A DNA stretch of 64,000 nucleotides from Eleusine coracana subsp. coracana. Lineage: Eukaryota; Streptophyta; Magnoliopsida; Poales; Poaceae. The DNA lies in NCBI GenBank assembly GCA_032690845.1, contig CM064426.1, positions 62,906,631-62,970,630 on the forward strand. Direction: 5' to 3'. Under the pieces are notes generated by a model. That model was not told where the DNA came from. It searched no databases and saw only the letters and a list, made by a program, of their open reading frames with translations. The translations under genes were made by a program, and so were the position numbers. This document shows, piece by piece, positions 33,480-45,554 of this stretch. How positions within the stretch are numbered: the first letter of the stretch is position 1; every line of letters begins with the position of its first letter.

Positions 33480-36400
33480 TGTAACACCCTATTTTTCATA
33501 TTTTGCAAATTATTAATTTTCCTATTATTAATTAAGGTGTTAATATTATTATTACTATTTAGCTACAAAGATTATTTTCTTGATTTATTAAATTAAGTAA
33601 TTAAATTATTTTGTGTTTGCTACATTCATGCTGGAGTAGTATGCAGTAGGATTTTTATTGTGTGAAACTATGTTTTAAAATTCGAGTATAAATCGGTTTT
33701 GAATTAAATTAGTAGTTAAAAACAATTTTGAAAAGGATTTAGAAAAGAAAAGAAAAGACTGAGTTTTTCCTAGTCTTCAGGCCAAATTTCTTTCCCCGGC
33801 CCACTCTATTCTCTTCCTCTCCTCTTCTTTCTTTCACCCTTGGGCCGAGTTCCCAGCCAAAGCCCACTCTCCCTCTTCTCCCCTCCTTTCTTTTCTGACC
33901 CAATGCCTGCCAGCCACCAGACCGCTAGCCACCTCGCGCTCACCCGGCCCAAGAGCGCACCCGCACAGCCCAACTCCCGCTTGTCCTGCCTCAGCCCAAC
34001 CAGCCATCACGGCCCAGCTCGCAGCGCAGCCCAGTCCCGCCCCTCAACCGCTGACCGACAGGTCCCACCCGTCATCCCCTTCCTCTCGACTCTCTCTCTC
34101 CCCCACCATCGGTCGATCGGAAACCGCCGTCCACCCGCCTTCCCGCCTCCCCGGCTTTCGAAACCGACCCCGCGCAACCTCCCGATTCACCTCCTCCTGC
34201 TTCTGCCCCTCAATGGCAAGCAATAGCGCACTCCCGCGCTATTGTGGCCATCAATGGCGCCACCGCCAGCCATTAATAGCCATGGAGCTCGCCCGCTCGC
34301 TTCCGATGCCCCCAGCCCCTATAAAACCCACAATCGCGTCGCCCTGCCCCTTCGCTTCTTCCCCACCTCGCTCACCCCCGTCCTCGATCCTTAGAGCCTG
34401 CCTCCGCCATCACCGATGATCGGAACCTATCTCTCTCCGTCGCCGACGCACCTCCAGCCCTCCTCGCGCCTGTGCGACCCCACGGTGAGGTTCCCCTCGC
34501 TCTCCTCTCTCTCCTTGCCCACTCACGGCGAGAAAAGGACCACCGGAGAGCCATCCCGGCCCAACTCCGGAGAGGTCGCCGCTGCCGCCATCATGTACCT
34601 CGCCGCCGGCCCCCGCCCATCCTCCATCGCCCCTCCATTTATTGATCTACGACCACGATTAGAACACCCCAAAAGGGTATGTTCTGGTCTACAGAGGACC
34701 CGTAGACCCTTTGGTCAACGCGGTCCATGCGACCAGTGGACCCGGTCCACTATTTTTCAGATTAATTTTAAGTTTGTAAATTCCAGGAAAATGCCCCTTT
34801 TGCGCATAGCCCCCTAAGCTTTGACCTAATTAATTTCTAATCCAAATTTTTAGCAGAACCTTTAGCTTAATTATGTTTTAGCCCCTAGACTTTTTATAAC
34901 TATTATTTTGGCCCAGGAAATTTATAGTAACACCCCTGTACTTGTATTTAATTATATTTTTAGCCCTAACTTTTTACACTTAGACCCTTGCACTTAATAA
35001 TAATTATGTTTAGGTCCTAAAATTTTGCAAAAACAACCCTGTACTTTTTAGTAATTATTTTTCAGTCCTAATAATTTACACTTATTGTTTTACCTTTTAG
35101 CCCCTAGAACTTCAAACTAGCATAACTTTTTAACCGAAACTCCGATTTAGGTGATTTTTGCGCTCACAGAATCATAGGAATGCGTAAGATCTTTTAATAT
35201 TGTTTTCATAGTCATTAGGAAATGTTTGGTGTACTATTCCTTATTTGTTTGTATTTTACTTTTCTAGTATTTATTGATATTAGACGAGGAGCAGCTCCAG
35301 AATTTTCAGGACTTTGAGTTTGAGCAGCAGCCAGCAGGAGAACACGGCAAGTATCCTTGACCATATTGTACCTATTAAGGATTAGTTTATTTTCATACAT
35401 GCTTGTCTAAATTTGAATCCTGTGTCATATATCCTTCCTGATTATTCCTTGTCGCCTGGGTTATGATTGAGTGTATGGGATTTTGGGTACGTCATGCTAG
35501 TGTAGTACTTTGGGAATTGAAATTGAATAATAATAAACTTGACTAATTTTCACTTGAACCTAATTATCATTTGGGTAATTTAGATGACCCAAGCAGGAGG
35601 ATGTTGAGGATGGTGCGGGTATGCACAAGTACGGGTAATGTACTGGTTGGTTTGCGGTAGTGCCTGCTTATGGTCATACAAACCAAATTCGTGGAGCGGC
35701 CACCCAGAAAAACAGCGCAAAGCACAGGGCTGATATGGGTAGGTGTGGTTTAGTAATAGATGTCTTCCCAGTTTTTGCGGGCGTTTGAGGAAGGAGGATG
35801 AGAGGGTTACTTTCGGCCTCAAGTGATGAAGGGTTACTTCTAGCCACTGCGCCAGAGGGGGCTTCTGTAGGGATGGTTAATCCCGCAGTGGTGAAACCTT
35901 AGCGTGGACGTTTTGCAAGCTGGGGAGCGCTTTGAAAGCCATGTGGTGATCTCTTTGCCTCACACCTACGGTAGTATATTGGCAACAGGGAGACTTTAGT
36001 CACTGAATAGTGATGGAATCACGAACCTGTGGGTAAAGTTGTGCAAGCTCTACAGAGTGTAAAACTGTTATAACAGTCGTGCTCACGGTCAAGAGCGGCC
36101 TAGATCCTCGCACGATTAGATGGATACTTGGGTGAATCTGGTGGGTAACCAGATTTGGGTGAATCTGGTGGGTAACCGGATTTGGATGGTACTGCAGATG
36201 GGTAACCTGTAGTGTTCTGGTATGAGTGGGTAACTCATAGTTTTGCTATCGGTGGGTAACCGATAGTGTTGGACATGTGGTTAACCTATTGGGCTTTTTC
36301 ACCTAGTAAATAGGATGCTTAGAGTCATAGGCTAAGGTTGCGTAGTGCAGTAAACCTGTGTCTAGCCTGTTCTTGTTTTAGCCTGCATGTCATACTTTCC

Positions 36401-36742
36401 CCCACTTGCTGAGTACTTTATGTACTCACGTGTTTTAGTTTTCCCTGTTTTGTTGTTGCTACATTACTGCTGCTCGGACGACGCTGGCGAGATGGACTAC
36501 GCCGACGAGGACTACTTCGACTAGGAGTACGACCTCCGGTGAACTGCCTATGACGTTATGGAGCCTTCCGCTGTTTTATTTTATGCTTTGATGTAATCCA
36601 TGCTATGTAATAATAATTTGAGATATTAATAATAATGATATTGGTTTTACTGTTATTTTACTTTTGTCCTGTATACGTGATAACTTGATTATGGGCACGT
36701 ATATAGAAGCATTCGGTTTTGACCTTAAAACCGGGTGTGACA
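33480..36742 (+). repeat. 3' LTR of element C (3263 bp)
   Basis: It aligns end to end with 25688-29023. Differences include small deletions, for example in the ATT repeat near the start, within about 33960-33985, and near 35085 in the part matching 27322-27370. TATAAAA is at 34320-34326, and the hairpin series is at 36135-36288. It is followed by ATATT (36743-36747). Confidence 0.95.
34320..34326 (+). promoter_or_regulatory. TATA box in the 3' LTR of C
   Basis: TATAAAA in the same context as 26556-26562. It could drive read-out toward the hAT element. Confidence 0.6.
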
Positions 36743-36747
36743 ATATT

Positions 36748-37253
36748 TAAATGAGCTTCCAGGACAAAAATTGTGTATCTCCTTGGCGTTTTACCTTATA
36801 GGTTTTATTTGGTGAGATGATGACCATAAAAATTATTTCCAAATGTTGTTAAATCACATACTTGGCACACATAATTCTTGCACACAGCGCTAGTTACTTC
36901 CCTTGTCAGCAATGGCAGTGCAATGACCGTAATAGACAGAGTGCAACGATAGTGCTAAATACTTGTAGTTGTAGTACATCTTATACTGTGCTATTGCAAA
37001 AGAATTTGCAAATATTCTGTTAGATCATGATGATTACAGAGTGCAACGATGGTGCTAAATACTTGTAGTACATCTCATACTGGACTATTACAAAAGATTT
37101 GCAAGAAGCATGCTATTAGATCGTGATGATAACCAAGTGACTGGTAGATACTTGCAAAAGCAACAGACAAGAAACAATCCAGACTTGCAAATGCTGTTAG
37201 AATTTGCAAAAGAATTTTCAATACCACAGGCCACAGAGAAGAACAAGCAGAGC
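36748..37253. other. host sequence between elements C and D
   Basis: No gene is recognised. It contains the tandem duplication at 36938-37127. Near its right end, caggccacagagaagaacaa resembles caggccacagagacaacaag at about 40876, on the other side of the hAT element. Confidence 0.5.
36938..37127 (+). repeat. direct tandem duplication, period 100 bp
   Basis: Two diverged copies begin agagtgcaacgatagtgcta (36938) and agagtgcaacgatggtgcta (37038). Both contain aaatacttgtag, gtacatct, ctatt, caaaag and ttagatc-tgatgat. They share several differences and short indels. No coding was identified. Confidence 0.8.
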
Positions 37254-37261
37254 GACCCAGC

Positions 37262-40200
37262 CTGTGGCGGATTTAGGATTTTATCGAAGGGTATGCCGAT
37301 AAAAAATTTTCATATGAAACTATTGTAAAATTTGTCACATAATTTAATATATTGACATTACATGACATGATAAGACTTAAATTCAACAATTACAATATAA
37401 ATAGTTCAAATGTAATTAATACTAATAATTTGAAATATAAGCAAAGAAAAGACTTATGATATTACTCATTTGATTTTTTTAGTCGTCGCTTTCTGAAGGA
37501 CATGAATGTCTTGATTATATCATCTTCATCCACTTCAAAGAAAATATCCCTCTCAATAAATATGACTAGACAATCATCCAAAAGACTATCACTCATCTTA
37601 TTCCTTAGCTTTGTTTTCACTAAAACCATTACAGAAAATACCCTCTTAACACTTGTTGTTGCCACCGGCAGAAGCAATACCAATTTGAGAAGTAAGTAAA
37701 CCATATCATACACTTTATGCCTTTGTGTTTCAACAAGCTTCACTGATAGATCAATAATATTGTTTATACCTTTAAAACTATCATCCTGTCTCAAGTCATC
37801 AATATAATTATTAAGTTGCAATTCAAGTTTTAGTAAATAATTTTTTGAGAACTCCTTGGGGTAGAACTCAGCAAGTCTTCGTAACTTATGTGCATTGAAA
37901 GAAGCAAATGAGTTCGAAGGATTAAAGGCTGACATGCATGAGAGCAACTCCAGATTAATCTCATTAAATCGATTATCAAGCTCTTGGCTAATTTGATCAA
38001 TGACACCAATATATACTTCTCTTCTGAAGTGATCATCATTTGTTTGCTTTCGAGCACGAGCATACCTTGCTGATTTTCCATAAGGCACATAATCTCCATC
38101 CATAGCAAAAACTTCAACACCATGTTTAATACAAAAGGAAGTGACCTTCTCAAGAAATTGTGCCCAACCATCAGACCTTAATTGTTGCATTCGTTACTTT
38201 GCCACATTAACAAGTGAGATTGCATTAAGAATATCTTGCTCCCTTCTTTGCAAACATTCAGATAACTCATTTCTGTATCCAAGAATAACAAATATTATGT
38301 GCAGAAAGAAAACAAACTCAAAGGTCTCGAATGCTCCAAGCACAAAGTGAATCTTTGTCCAATCATCCTTGTGTGTCGTATCATCACCAAGATCAAAAAG
38401 CACATCATGGATTGTGGAATACATAGTAATCATGTTGCATACAGTTTTATAGTGAGAGCCCCACCGAGTCTCACCGGGCCTAGGCAAACCCATCTCTTGA
38501 TTTAATCCAGTCCCAGATTCAAGCTCACCACAATCAAGTGTTTCTTGATATTCTCAAGCCTTGCATTTCGAAGCATACCATGACGCTTGCAAGAAATTCC
38601 AACAATATTCAACAAGAGAGATACTTGATTGAAAAAACTCTTACAATCACTATTGCCCTTAGCAACAACAACAAGAACTAGTTGGAGTTGATGAGCAAAA
38701 CAATGAATATAATAAGCAGAAGATGATTCTTGCATGATCAATGTTTTCAGCCCCTTAATATCTCCTTTCATGTTGCTAGCCCCATCACAGCCTTGACCAC
38801 GGATTTGAGTCATAGTCAAGCCATGACTAACAAGTAAAGTTTCAATAGCATCTTTAAGTGATAAAGATGTAGTATCATCTACATGAACAACTCCAATGAA
38901 GTGCTCACATGGTCTTCTCAATGCATCAACATAACGCAAGCAAAGAGCTAGTTGTTCTTTATGTGATATGTCACTAGATGCATCAGCTAAAATTGCATAG
39001 GGCTTATCACCAAGTTCTTCAATTATTTTCTTTCTAGTCTCTATGGCACAACAATGAATAATTTGCTTCTGTATATCTGGACTAGTTAAGGTGCAATTAC
39101 CTGGAGCATTGTTCAAGACATACTTGTTCACTTCTTCACAGTTTCCTGCAAGAAACTTTAAAAGTTCAATGAAGTTCCCTCTGTTGCTAGACTCTTCACT
39201 TTCATTATGTCCTCGGAATGCTAATCCTTGATGCAAAAGAAACTTGATACATCTGAGTGAATAAGTTAACCTTTTCTTATAAAGTCAAAGATCCTCATCA
39301 GTCCATTTTTCAATGTTATAATCAATTGCTACCTTCAGATTCTTAAAACTAATGTATCTCTCTTGAGCTGCACCATGTGCCTTAGAACCCAGATGTTTAC
39401 GAAGTGCTTTCTCTCCTATATTCCAGTTTCTCCAACCATCAACAATAAATGCATTTGACCCAGTACCCTTCTTGAACAAATAGCATATAAAACAAAACGC
39501 AGAATCCCTCTTGATACTGTATTCAAGCCAATCATGATTGTACATCCAAACATAATTGAATTGACGATCTCTCCTTCCAATCTTTCTTTCTGGAAAATCA
39601 TGTGCATAAGGTTGGAATGGACCTCTAATAATATATGCTCTCCGAATGGCATCTCGATCATTAACTGGATAACTTTGAATGGGCCGCCTTTCACTTGGAT
39701 CATGTGGAAGGCGATTGATGGCATAAACCGGTGGCAGTGGCGATGGCGGTGGCGCTTGTGATGACGGTGGTGAGACAACCTCATGTGTAGCTGGCGAGGG
39801 AGAAGGTGAGATATTATCCATATTTTCTCCAATGTCTTTGTCGTGTGGCTGTTGTTGCGCATCAATTGCAGGAGACGGGGAAGGAGATGCAGCAGCAGCC
39901 GCCGCCTTCTTTGCTGCATGCCTTTGGAAAAGAGAGGTGATGTCTCCGTTCCTCTTCATAGTCAATTTAACTCTGTTTTTATTAAAAAAACAAAAAAAAA
40001 CATTAGTCATAAAATTAGTACTACTTTACAGCTAGCTGCTATAACTCGTTTACTTGAGAGCTAGATGATTAAAAGAAAAAAATATTCTGTTGCACAACAA
40101 GAGTAAATTGATGAATTTTACATCAATTTAATAGGTACCAGTAATATGTGATTGTCTGATTGACTAGTACTAATAATTTAGAAGATCAAATACCTCACTA

Positions 40201-40701
40201 GATATGTTTACAAAGTGGCACAATTCTTCTAGCGTCAGGATGTAATTGCTCCAGTAATCCTACGTAGATTGATTGTTGGAGAAAATGTTAGTCCATTGCC
40301 TGATTGCCCATAAGTCATCCATATATTGAAAAGAAGAAATAAACGTGAAAACCTAGAGTTTTTAGCAGTTGACCACGTGACTACGTCGCGGCAGCAAACT
40401 TGATGCTAACCCGTTCGTTGATGCAGTTCTTCGGAAGTTTTGGCGATCGGCAGCACCGCAGCAAATGCTATCGGTAGAAGAATCAACAAAGAATTAGTGG
40501 ACGAGCCAATGGAAGCCTGGCGGCGGTGTGTTGTTCGTTCGCTGCTGTTGATCACGTATTAGGCTGTAGATTGATGATTTTCAGTCATTGATTAACCAGG
40601 CAGGCTGGCCTATCCGCTCATGGAGGCCCATACAGTTTTGGCTGGGCCAAATTTGCAGGGTATGCCGTGGCCCACCTGGCATACCCTGTAGATCCGCCCT
40701 T
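37262..40701 (-). mobile_element. hAT transposon D
   Basis: The element is 3440 bp. Left end ctgtggcggatttagg and reverse complement of the right end aagggcggatctac are imperfect inverted repeats around GGCGGAT, followed on both sides by agggtatgcc. An 8-bp duplication flanks it, GACCCAGC at 37254-37261 and GATCCAGC at 40702-40709, differing at one base. The transposase lies on the minus strand (37462-39959). The 740 bp upstream of it (39960-40701) and 200 bp downstream are non-coding. Stops and a frameshift make it non-autonomous. Confidence 0.92.
37462..39959 (-). pseudogene. hAT transposase with TTF-type zinc finger (D)
   Basis: The start is ATG at 39959 (MKRNGDITSLFQRHAAKK). Residues 30-90 are Ser/Pro-rich. 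A TTF-type zinc finger follows (SAFCFICYLFKKG to LRKHLGSKAHG). Then come the DUF4371-like and catalytic parts, with ILADASSDISHKEQLAL and QGCDGASNMKGDIKGL, both holding candidate catalytic Asp residues. TRWGSHYKTV follows. The C-terminal hAT dimerisation region (MVYLLLKLVLLLPVATTSV) ends RRLKKSNE at 37462. Stops lie near 39284 and 38191, and a frameshift lies near 38500. The gene is recognisable over its whole length, with no evidence of domestication. Confidence 0.92.
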
Positions 40702-40709
40702 GATCCAGC

Positions 40710-41814
40710 AAACCACGCAGACCACGAGAAACTCCTTATAACATATACATGTTTAATATGTATTGTGTTGAGATTCATGTCATATGTACTTACATGTCAA
40801 AAATTATATGATGAAAATATATGAAGACAAGATAGTGCATGTTTAACATCTATATATCAAAATTTCGCTTAATGCAGGCCACAGAGACAACAAGCAGATG
40901 GCAGGCGGTAAGCAAGCCGTGGCTGCCAGTCGTGCGTTGCCGCTGGGAGCTCACCATCGTGCAGCATCCAGCCCGTGTTGCTGCCATTCATGTCCGTTAC
41001 CGTCGGGCCAGGGAAAGGGAAAGTCTCGCCGCACGCGCAGCGACGGCAGGATGCAGAACACATCGAGCACCTGGTCCACGAAACCAGCTAGTGGACGGGG
41101 CGAGCTGCTCCATGACACGACGGTGTAGGTGCGAGCGCGTTAGGGATGAGCGCACACTTGCGGATCGTGGGCGCGGCATTCTTCAAATAAAACATCAATT
41201 TCAAATTAGTTTGTCATGCTAGTTGCTACCTATACTAAAAAAAACTATCTATGTGGAATGTGGTATCTAGTCTAGTAGTCTAGAGTACTAAATAACGAAT
41301 GATTTTTAGAAAGAGTTAGTAAGAAGAGTTCTATATGAAGAATGACGCTATAGAATAACCCTGTTTTCTAAAATCTTTCTTGTTGCCAACGGGGGGGGCG
41401 ATGGAGGCATGGAGCCATGGAGGTATAAATGATGATGACAAACTGAGTCGGAATTAGTAGAACAATGAAAAGTTGTTAAAAACGGTAACTACTTCCTCTG
41501 GATTTAAATTATTGAAATAGTTATGTTTGATCATTCGTCTTATTTAAAAAATTATCAGATATTTATTATAGTTTATTTTCTCATAACAAAAATCAAAATC
41601 TGTCTTATAATTTTATATAAAAGTCACGGATTGAGAATATGATGAGATATAGACCATCTTTTAGTAGCCATTAGACTCCTCTGAAGCCCGCCTACCAATT
41701 TTTTTTCACATATTTGTTTTCGAAGTTACAGTCCTAGGTTAGAACAAGAACCGCCTTTCAGTTTCTTCTGGCACAAGGCACAAGATCGTCGCAGAATAAG
41801 AACAAGAACCTCCC
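40710..41814. other. host region between hAT D and the receptor kinase relic
   Basis: A GC-rich patch at 40880-41150 has open frames on both strands (minus strand: VVSWSSSPRPLAG, DFPFPWPDGNGHEW). It could be an old exon but I cannot name it. The segment 41485-41640 (cttcctctggatttaaatta, gatcattcgtcttatttaaa) resembles a worn Stowaway-type MITE like the one at 42074. The rest shows nothing. Confidence 0.4.
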
Positions 41815-42073
41815 ATGGAACTGGGAACGATGAGGCAGCTCACCAATATACATCTTTCAAGTAATAAGCTGATGTGCACTTTTCCAAATCTGTCTAAGTT
41901 AACCATATTACAAATATATGCAAACCAGCTGATTGGACCAGTACCATCAACACTAGGAAACAGCAGGTCGCTTCAGCACTTAAATATTGACTTCAACTAT
42001 TTAACAGGGAACTTTGATGTCTTGGCCAACCTTGGCAGTTGTGAGGATCGCCAAATCCTTAACATATCAGATA

Positions 42074-42295
42074 CTCCCTCCGTTCCAAAATTGTTTATCA
42101 TCATTAATTTTTTTCATCAACTTTTACCATTCGTCTTATTACAAAATTTCAAAAAATATTATATATTTTTTAATAATTTGTTTTATCACTAGATAAAATT
42201 TAGATATAACTTATAACTTTTTATATTTGAACAAATATTTTAAATAAGACATGGTCAAATGTAACAAAAAAGTCAATGACGACAATATTTTGGAA
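42074..42295 (+). mobile_element. Stowaway-type MITE inside the receptor kinase relic
   Basis: The left end ctccctccgttccaaaat is the classical Stowaway terminus. The right end ttttggaa is its complement without the last nine bases. TA flanks both ends (42072-42073 and 42296-42297). Removing the element plus one TA joins the LRR codons for ISDNSFRSGS without a frame change, so the insertion postdates the coding sequence. Confidence 0.85.
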
Positions 42296-42922
42296 TAATT
42301 CTTTTAGAAGTGGGAGCCTTAATCCCTTCCATGTTGGGAATCTTTCCACTAACCTCTTAAAATTTGAAGCAAATGACAACCAGTTAACTGGCAGAATTCC
42401 AGCTACACTATCAAATCTAAGTTCTCTCGATTTCGTAGCCCTCAAAGATAACCAACTAACCAATGCTATCCCACCATCCCTTACGAAGTTGGAGAACCTT
42501 AAGTTACTCATTGTTTCTAGGAATAGCATATTGGCCCAATCCTGACAGAAATCGGTATGCTTAGGGGACTTGTGCCTTTGTTCCTCGATAATAATAAAAT
42601 GTCTGGATCCATAGGTAGCTGATGACATAGCAAACCTCACAATACTTGAGTACATTGATTTATCTTATAACAAGCTACCCTGAACTATTACAACCAGCTT
42701 ATTCAATCTTGACAGCATTATCTCTACCTCTATGTGTGCAATAATTTCCTCAGTGGTGCACTGCCTTCTGATATCAGCTACATGCAAGTCGTCAATGAAA
42801 TAGATCTTTCTAATAACGATTTAGTTGACAGCCTCCCCAATTCATTTGCAAATAACCGGATGTTAAGCTTAACCTACTTGAACTTTTCACACAACTCATT
42901 AGATGAGTCAATATCAAATTCT

Positions 42923-42998
42923 TAGTAGTGTTGGACCTACCTTCCAACAAAATTCACCAGTTGGGCAACCTAGTAGTGTTGGACCTACCTTCCAACAA
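42923..42998 (+). repeat. 28-bp direct duplication in the LRR relic
   Basis: tagtagtgttggacctacct and the next eight bases occur identically at 42923-42950 and 42971-42998, 48 bp apart. It is a recent local duplication in an already broken reading frame. Confidence 0.85.
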
Positions 42999-44193
42999 TA
43001 TTTCAGGCACTATACCGAACTACCTACCCAACTTTACGTACATTTCTAGTCTGAACCTCTCGTACAATAATCTACAAGGTCAGGTACCAATTGGAGATGT
43101 TTTCTCAAACTCACGTTGCAATCTTTGATGGGGAATGCTAGGCTGTGTGGCGGTCCTCCGAAACAAAGATTTTCAGCATGCCCAGAAAAGTCTGAGTTTT
43201 ATTCAACACAGATATATCCTGATGTTTGTTCTCCCACAACATTCAATGCAATTATTGTTTTCTTACTCTTAATAAGATGAAATAAACTCAAGAAGAATAT
43301 CACATGTATTAGTGCTTATACCAACACCGTTGATATGGCTCGCTATCGGTCAGTATCCTACCATGAAATTGTCCGTGCCACTGATAACTTCTGTCAAAAT
43401 TACTTACTTGGGGTTGGATATTTTGGCAAATTTTCTAAGGGCCAACTGGATGATAGTGTGATTGTTGCAATATAGGTGTTCAACATGCAATTCGCACAGG
43501 CCATGAGAAGCTTTGATGCTGAATGTAAAGCGTTGCCATTGCGGATGGCAAGGCATCGTAACCTGATAAGGATAATTAGCACTTGCTCCAACTTGGCTTT
43601 CAGAGCACTGCTGCTACAATATATGGCTAACGGCAGCCTGGAGGAACATCTGCATCAGGAAAGCAGGTCCTAGGTCCATGGCAGTGGAGTACCTGCACCA
43701 TGGGCACCACAAGGTTGTTCTGCACGGCGACTTGAAACCTATCAATGTGCTATTTGATGACGAGATGACTGCACATGTGGCAGACTTTGGCATTGCAAAA
43801 ATTACTGTTAGGAGATGACAGCTTCATGGTTTCAGCAAGCATGCAGGGGCAACATGGAGTTTTTTTATTAGACAATATTCTTGTCTTAATATGTTAAATT
43901 TCTCTGGTAGAGTTTGCATTCTTGGGAGAGGGATCAAGGAAGAGCGATGTGTTCATAGCTACAGAATCATGCTACTCATGTTTTACCGGAAAGAGTCCAA
44001 CAGATCCCATGTTTGTCAGAAGCGTTTCCTGCAAGGCTCGTCGTGGTTATGGATGCAAGCTATTACAATACGCAGAGACACGTCTTGATATTGTTCATGT
44101 GACCAACACCTCCCCTGAATCTTCTTCGACTAGCAAGGGTGACAACTTTCTTGCATCACTATTCAAACTGGGTCTGATGTGCTCAAGCGAGTC

Positions 44194-44654
44194 ACCTGGC
44201 GACTATCTTCTGATAGCCGGTATTCATCTAAGTCAGCCTATGAGAGCTTGTTTGAGGGAGCTACATGGTTTGGTCCATGTGAGCGAATTTGGAGATCTTG
44301 GGCACCACCTAAATGTCTCTTCTTCCTCTTATAGTGCTGGGCACCTGGACTCTCTGGACAAACTGTAATCGCTGTGTTTTTGATGGCCAACAACCCAACT
44401 TGACTCGCGCGCTAATAGTGGCTGGTGAGGAGCGACAATGTTGGACGATGGCTAGGGCTCGAGGACTCTCCCTCTTGATTGCCCCTCTTACGGGTGATTA
44501 GATGGTATCCGCTGTAGTCGTGTTGTTTTTGAGAAACAGGTGCAAATGTAATCTCCATATAAGGGGTTGTGTGTGACGTGTGTTGTAACAAGTTCTTATC
44601 CTGCTTTCTTCTTAATATAATGAAACGCAACTCTCCTACATTTTCGAGAAAAAA
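44194..44654 (+). mobile_element. LINE 3' fragment inside the receptor kinase relic
   Basis: The fragment reads TWRLSSDSRYSSKSAYES and WAPPKCLFFL, the zf-RVT region of plant L1-type LINEs. An internal deletion follows, then CVFDGQQPNLTRALIV and WTMARARGLSLL, the LINE C-terminus. The 3' end is cttcttaatataatgaaacg then ttttcgagaaaaaa. Kinase sequence stops just before it (LFKLGLMCSSES) and resumes directly after the A-run (IDVVAKLKNIKKDY). No target duplication is visible, so a deletion at insertion is likely. Confidence 0.85.
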
Positions 44655-44754
44655 CATTGATGTTGTTGCAAAGCTGAAGAACATCAAGAAGGATTACTCC
44701 ATATCTGTTCAGGCATTGCATAGGCCTCAGGAAGCAATAGATCAATGGGTCTGA

Positions 44755-45554
44755 TAAATTTTTGTAAGCCACAGCCTGTTGGCATCTCTTGTGGTCACTG
44801 TTTATTTCCCTAGAACACAACACATCATATATTGTAACTTCTGGATTTTGTAGTTAGTGTACATACACAGCATGATTCATAGTAAACTTAGAAAAATCAG
44901 GCCCTACATGTTGTACCTTATAGAACTATGCATCTTGGATGTATTGAATTTGGCATAGATGTGCATGAAGCAAGTTAGAGGGAAGGTGATCTAAGTTTAA
45001 ACAGCAGAAAGAAAATCACCTGATTTGTTGCATCAGAGGTTGGGGTTGCTTTAGTTCCCAGCATTTCTCTTGAGCCTAGTGCATGGTAAAAGCATATTCC
45101 CACATTAACTATAAGCTATGAATGGTGCAGCCGCACCAGCGCCATGACTTAGACGCACTCCTTGATCAGCTTGGGCACTTTGGCCCATAACATGCATCAA
45201 TTAGCTATGCTGAAACTTTATAAAGGCAGTGTAAGATCAGAATCCATAAACACTTCATTGTATTGATGACTGCAGTTTCAGAGTACCAGTTCCTTTCATG
45301 TTCAGTCAGAGCAGCTGACATTTGTTTGACCACTACATCTCAATTGTATTGATGGCTGCAGTTTCACAATAAAACTTTCATCAGAGCAAGTTTACTTAAC
45401 CATGAATTCAGAACAAGCCCTTCTCGGTTCAGTAATAAACGCTACAATAGCACTGATAAGATCATTGCCACCCAAATTAAGCGCTCTTGGCATAGTACTG
45501 CAGCGACCCAGTTCAGAACTGAAGCAAATTGGTATCCTCTTGGGCATAACAGAA
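44755..45554. other. intergenic region with an 86-bp period duplication
   Basis: It lies between the kinase relic and the mTERF stop codon and probably contains the mTERF 3' UTR (minus strand). A degenerate direct repeat is visible: attgtattgatgactgcagt at 45257 and attgtattgatggctgcagt at 45343. No gene or RNA was found. Confidence 0.5.

Larger units (their letters stand above)
25688..36742 (+). mobile_element. Ty3/gypsy Tekay/Del-type element C, both LTRs, internally deleted
   Basis: LTRs at 25688-29023 and 33480-36742 start TGTAACACCC and end GGTGTGACA. The perfect target duplication ATATT lies at 25683-25687 and 36743-36747. The internal region is only 4456 bp. It has an initiator-Met primer site, gag, protease, RT and RNase H, but the integrase core is missing across a clean deletion near 32960. 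A degraded chromodomain remnant follows. It belongs to the same broad lineage as A but has different LTRs. The copy cannot transpose on its own. Both LTR promoters have a TATA box. Confidence 0.95.
41815..44754 (+). pseudogene. LRR receptor-like kinase relic (LRR-XII / Xa21-like)
   Basis: Plant LRR-XII kinases are membrane receptors for microbial signals. The relic begins in the middle of the LRR domain, with no signal peptide or first repeats (LTNIHLSSNKLMCTFPNL, LQIYANQLIGPVPSTLGN). LRRs continue after a MITE (FEANDNQLTGRIPATLSNL, DLSNNDLVDSLPNSF) to the end of the ectodomain. The membrane segment is poorly readable (IIVFLLLI). The kinase part has YHEIVRATDNF, FDAECKALPLRMARHRNLI, the catalytic loop VLHGDLKPINVLFD and VADFGIAK. 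HGD in place of HRD makes it a non-RD type, as expected in this group. The kinase C-terminus is split by a LINE fragment and ends DVVAKLKNIKKDYS. There are many stops and frameshifts. Confidence 0.9.

Noticed and set aside
37462..39959. Domesticated hAT transposase gene
   Set aside because: It has in-frame stops and a frameshift and keeps terminal repeats with a target duplication, so it is an ordinary decayed transposon.
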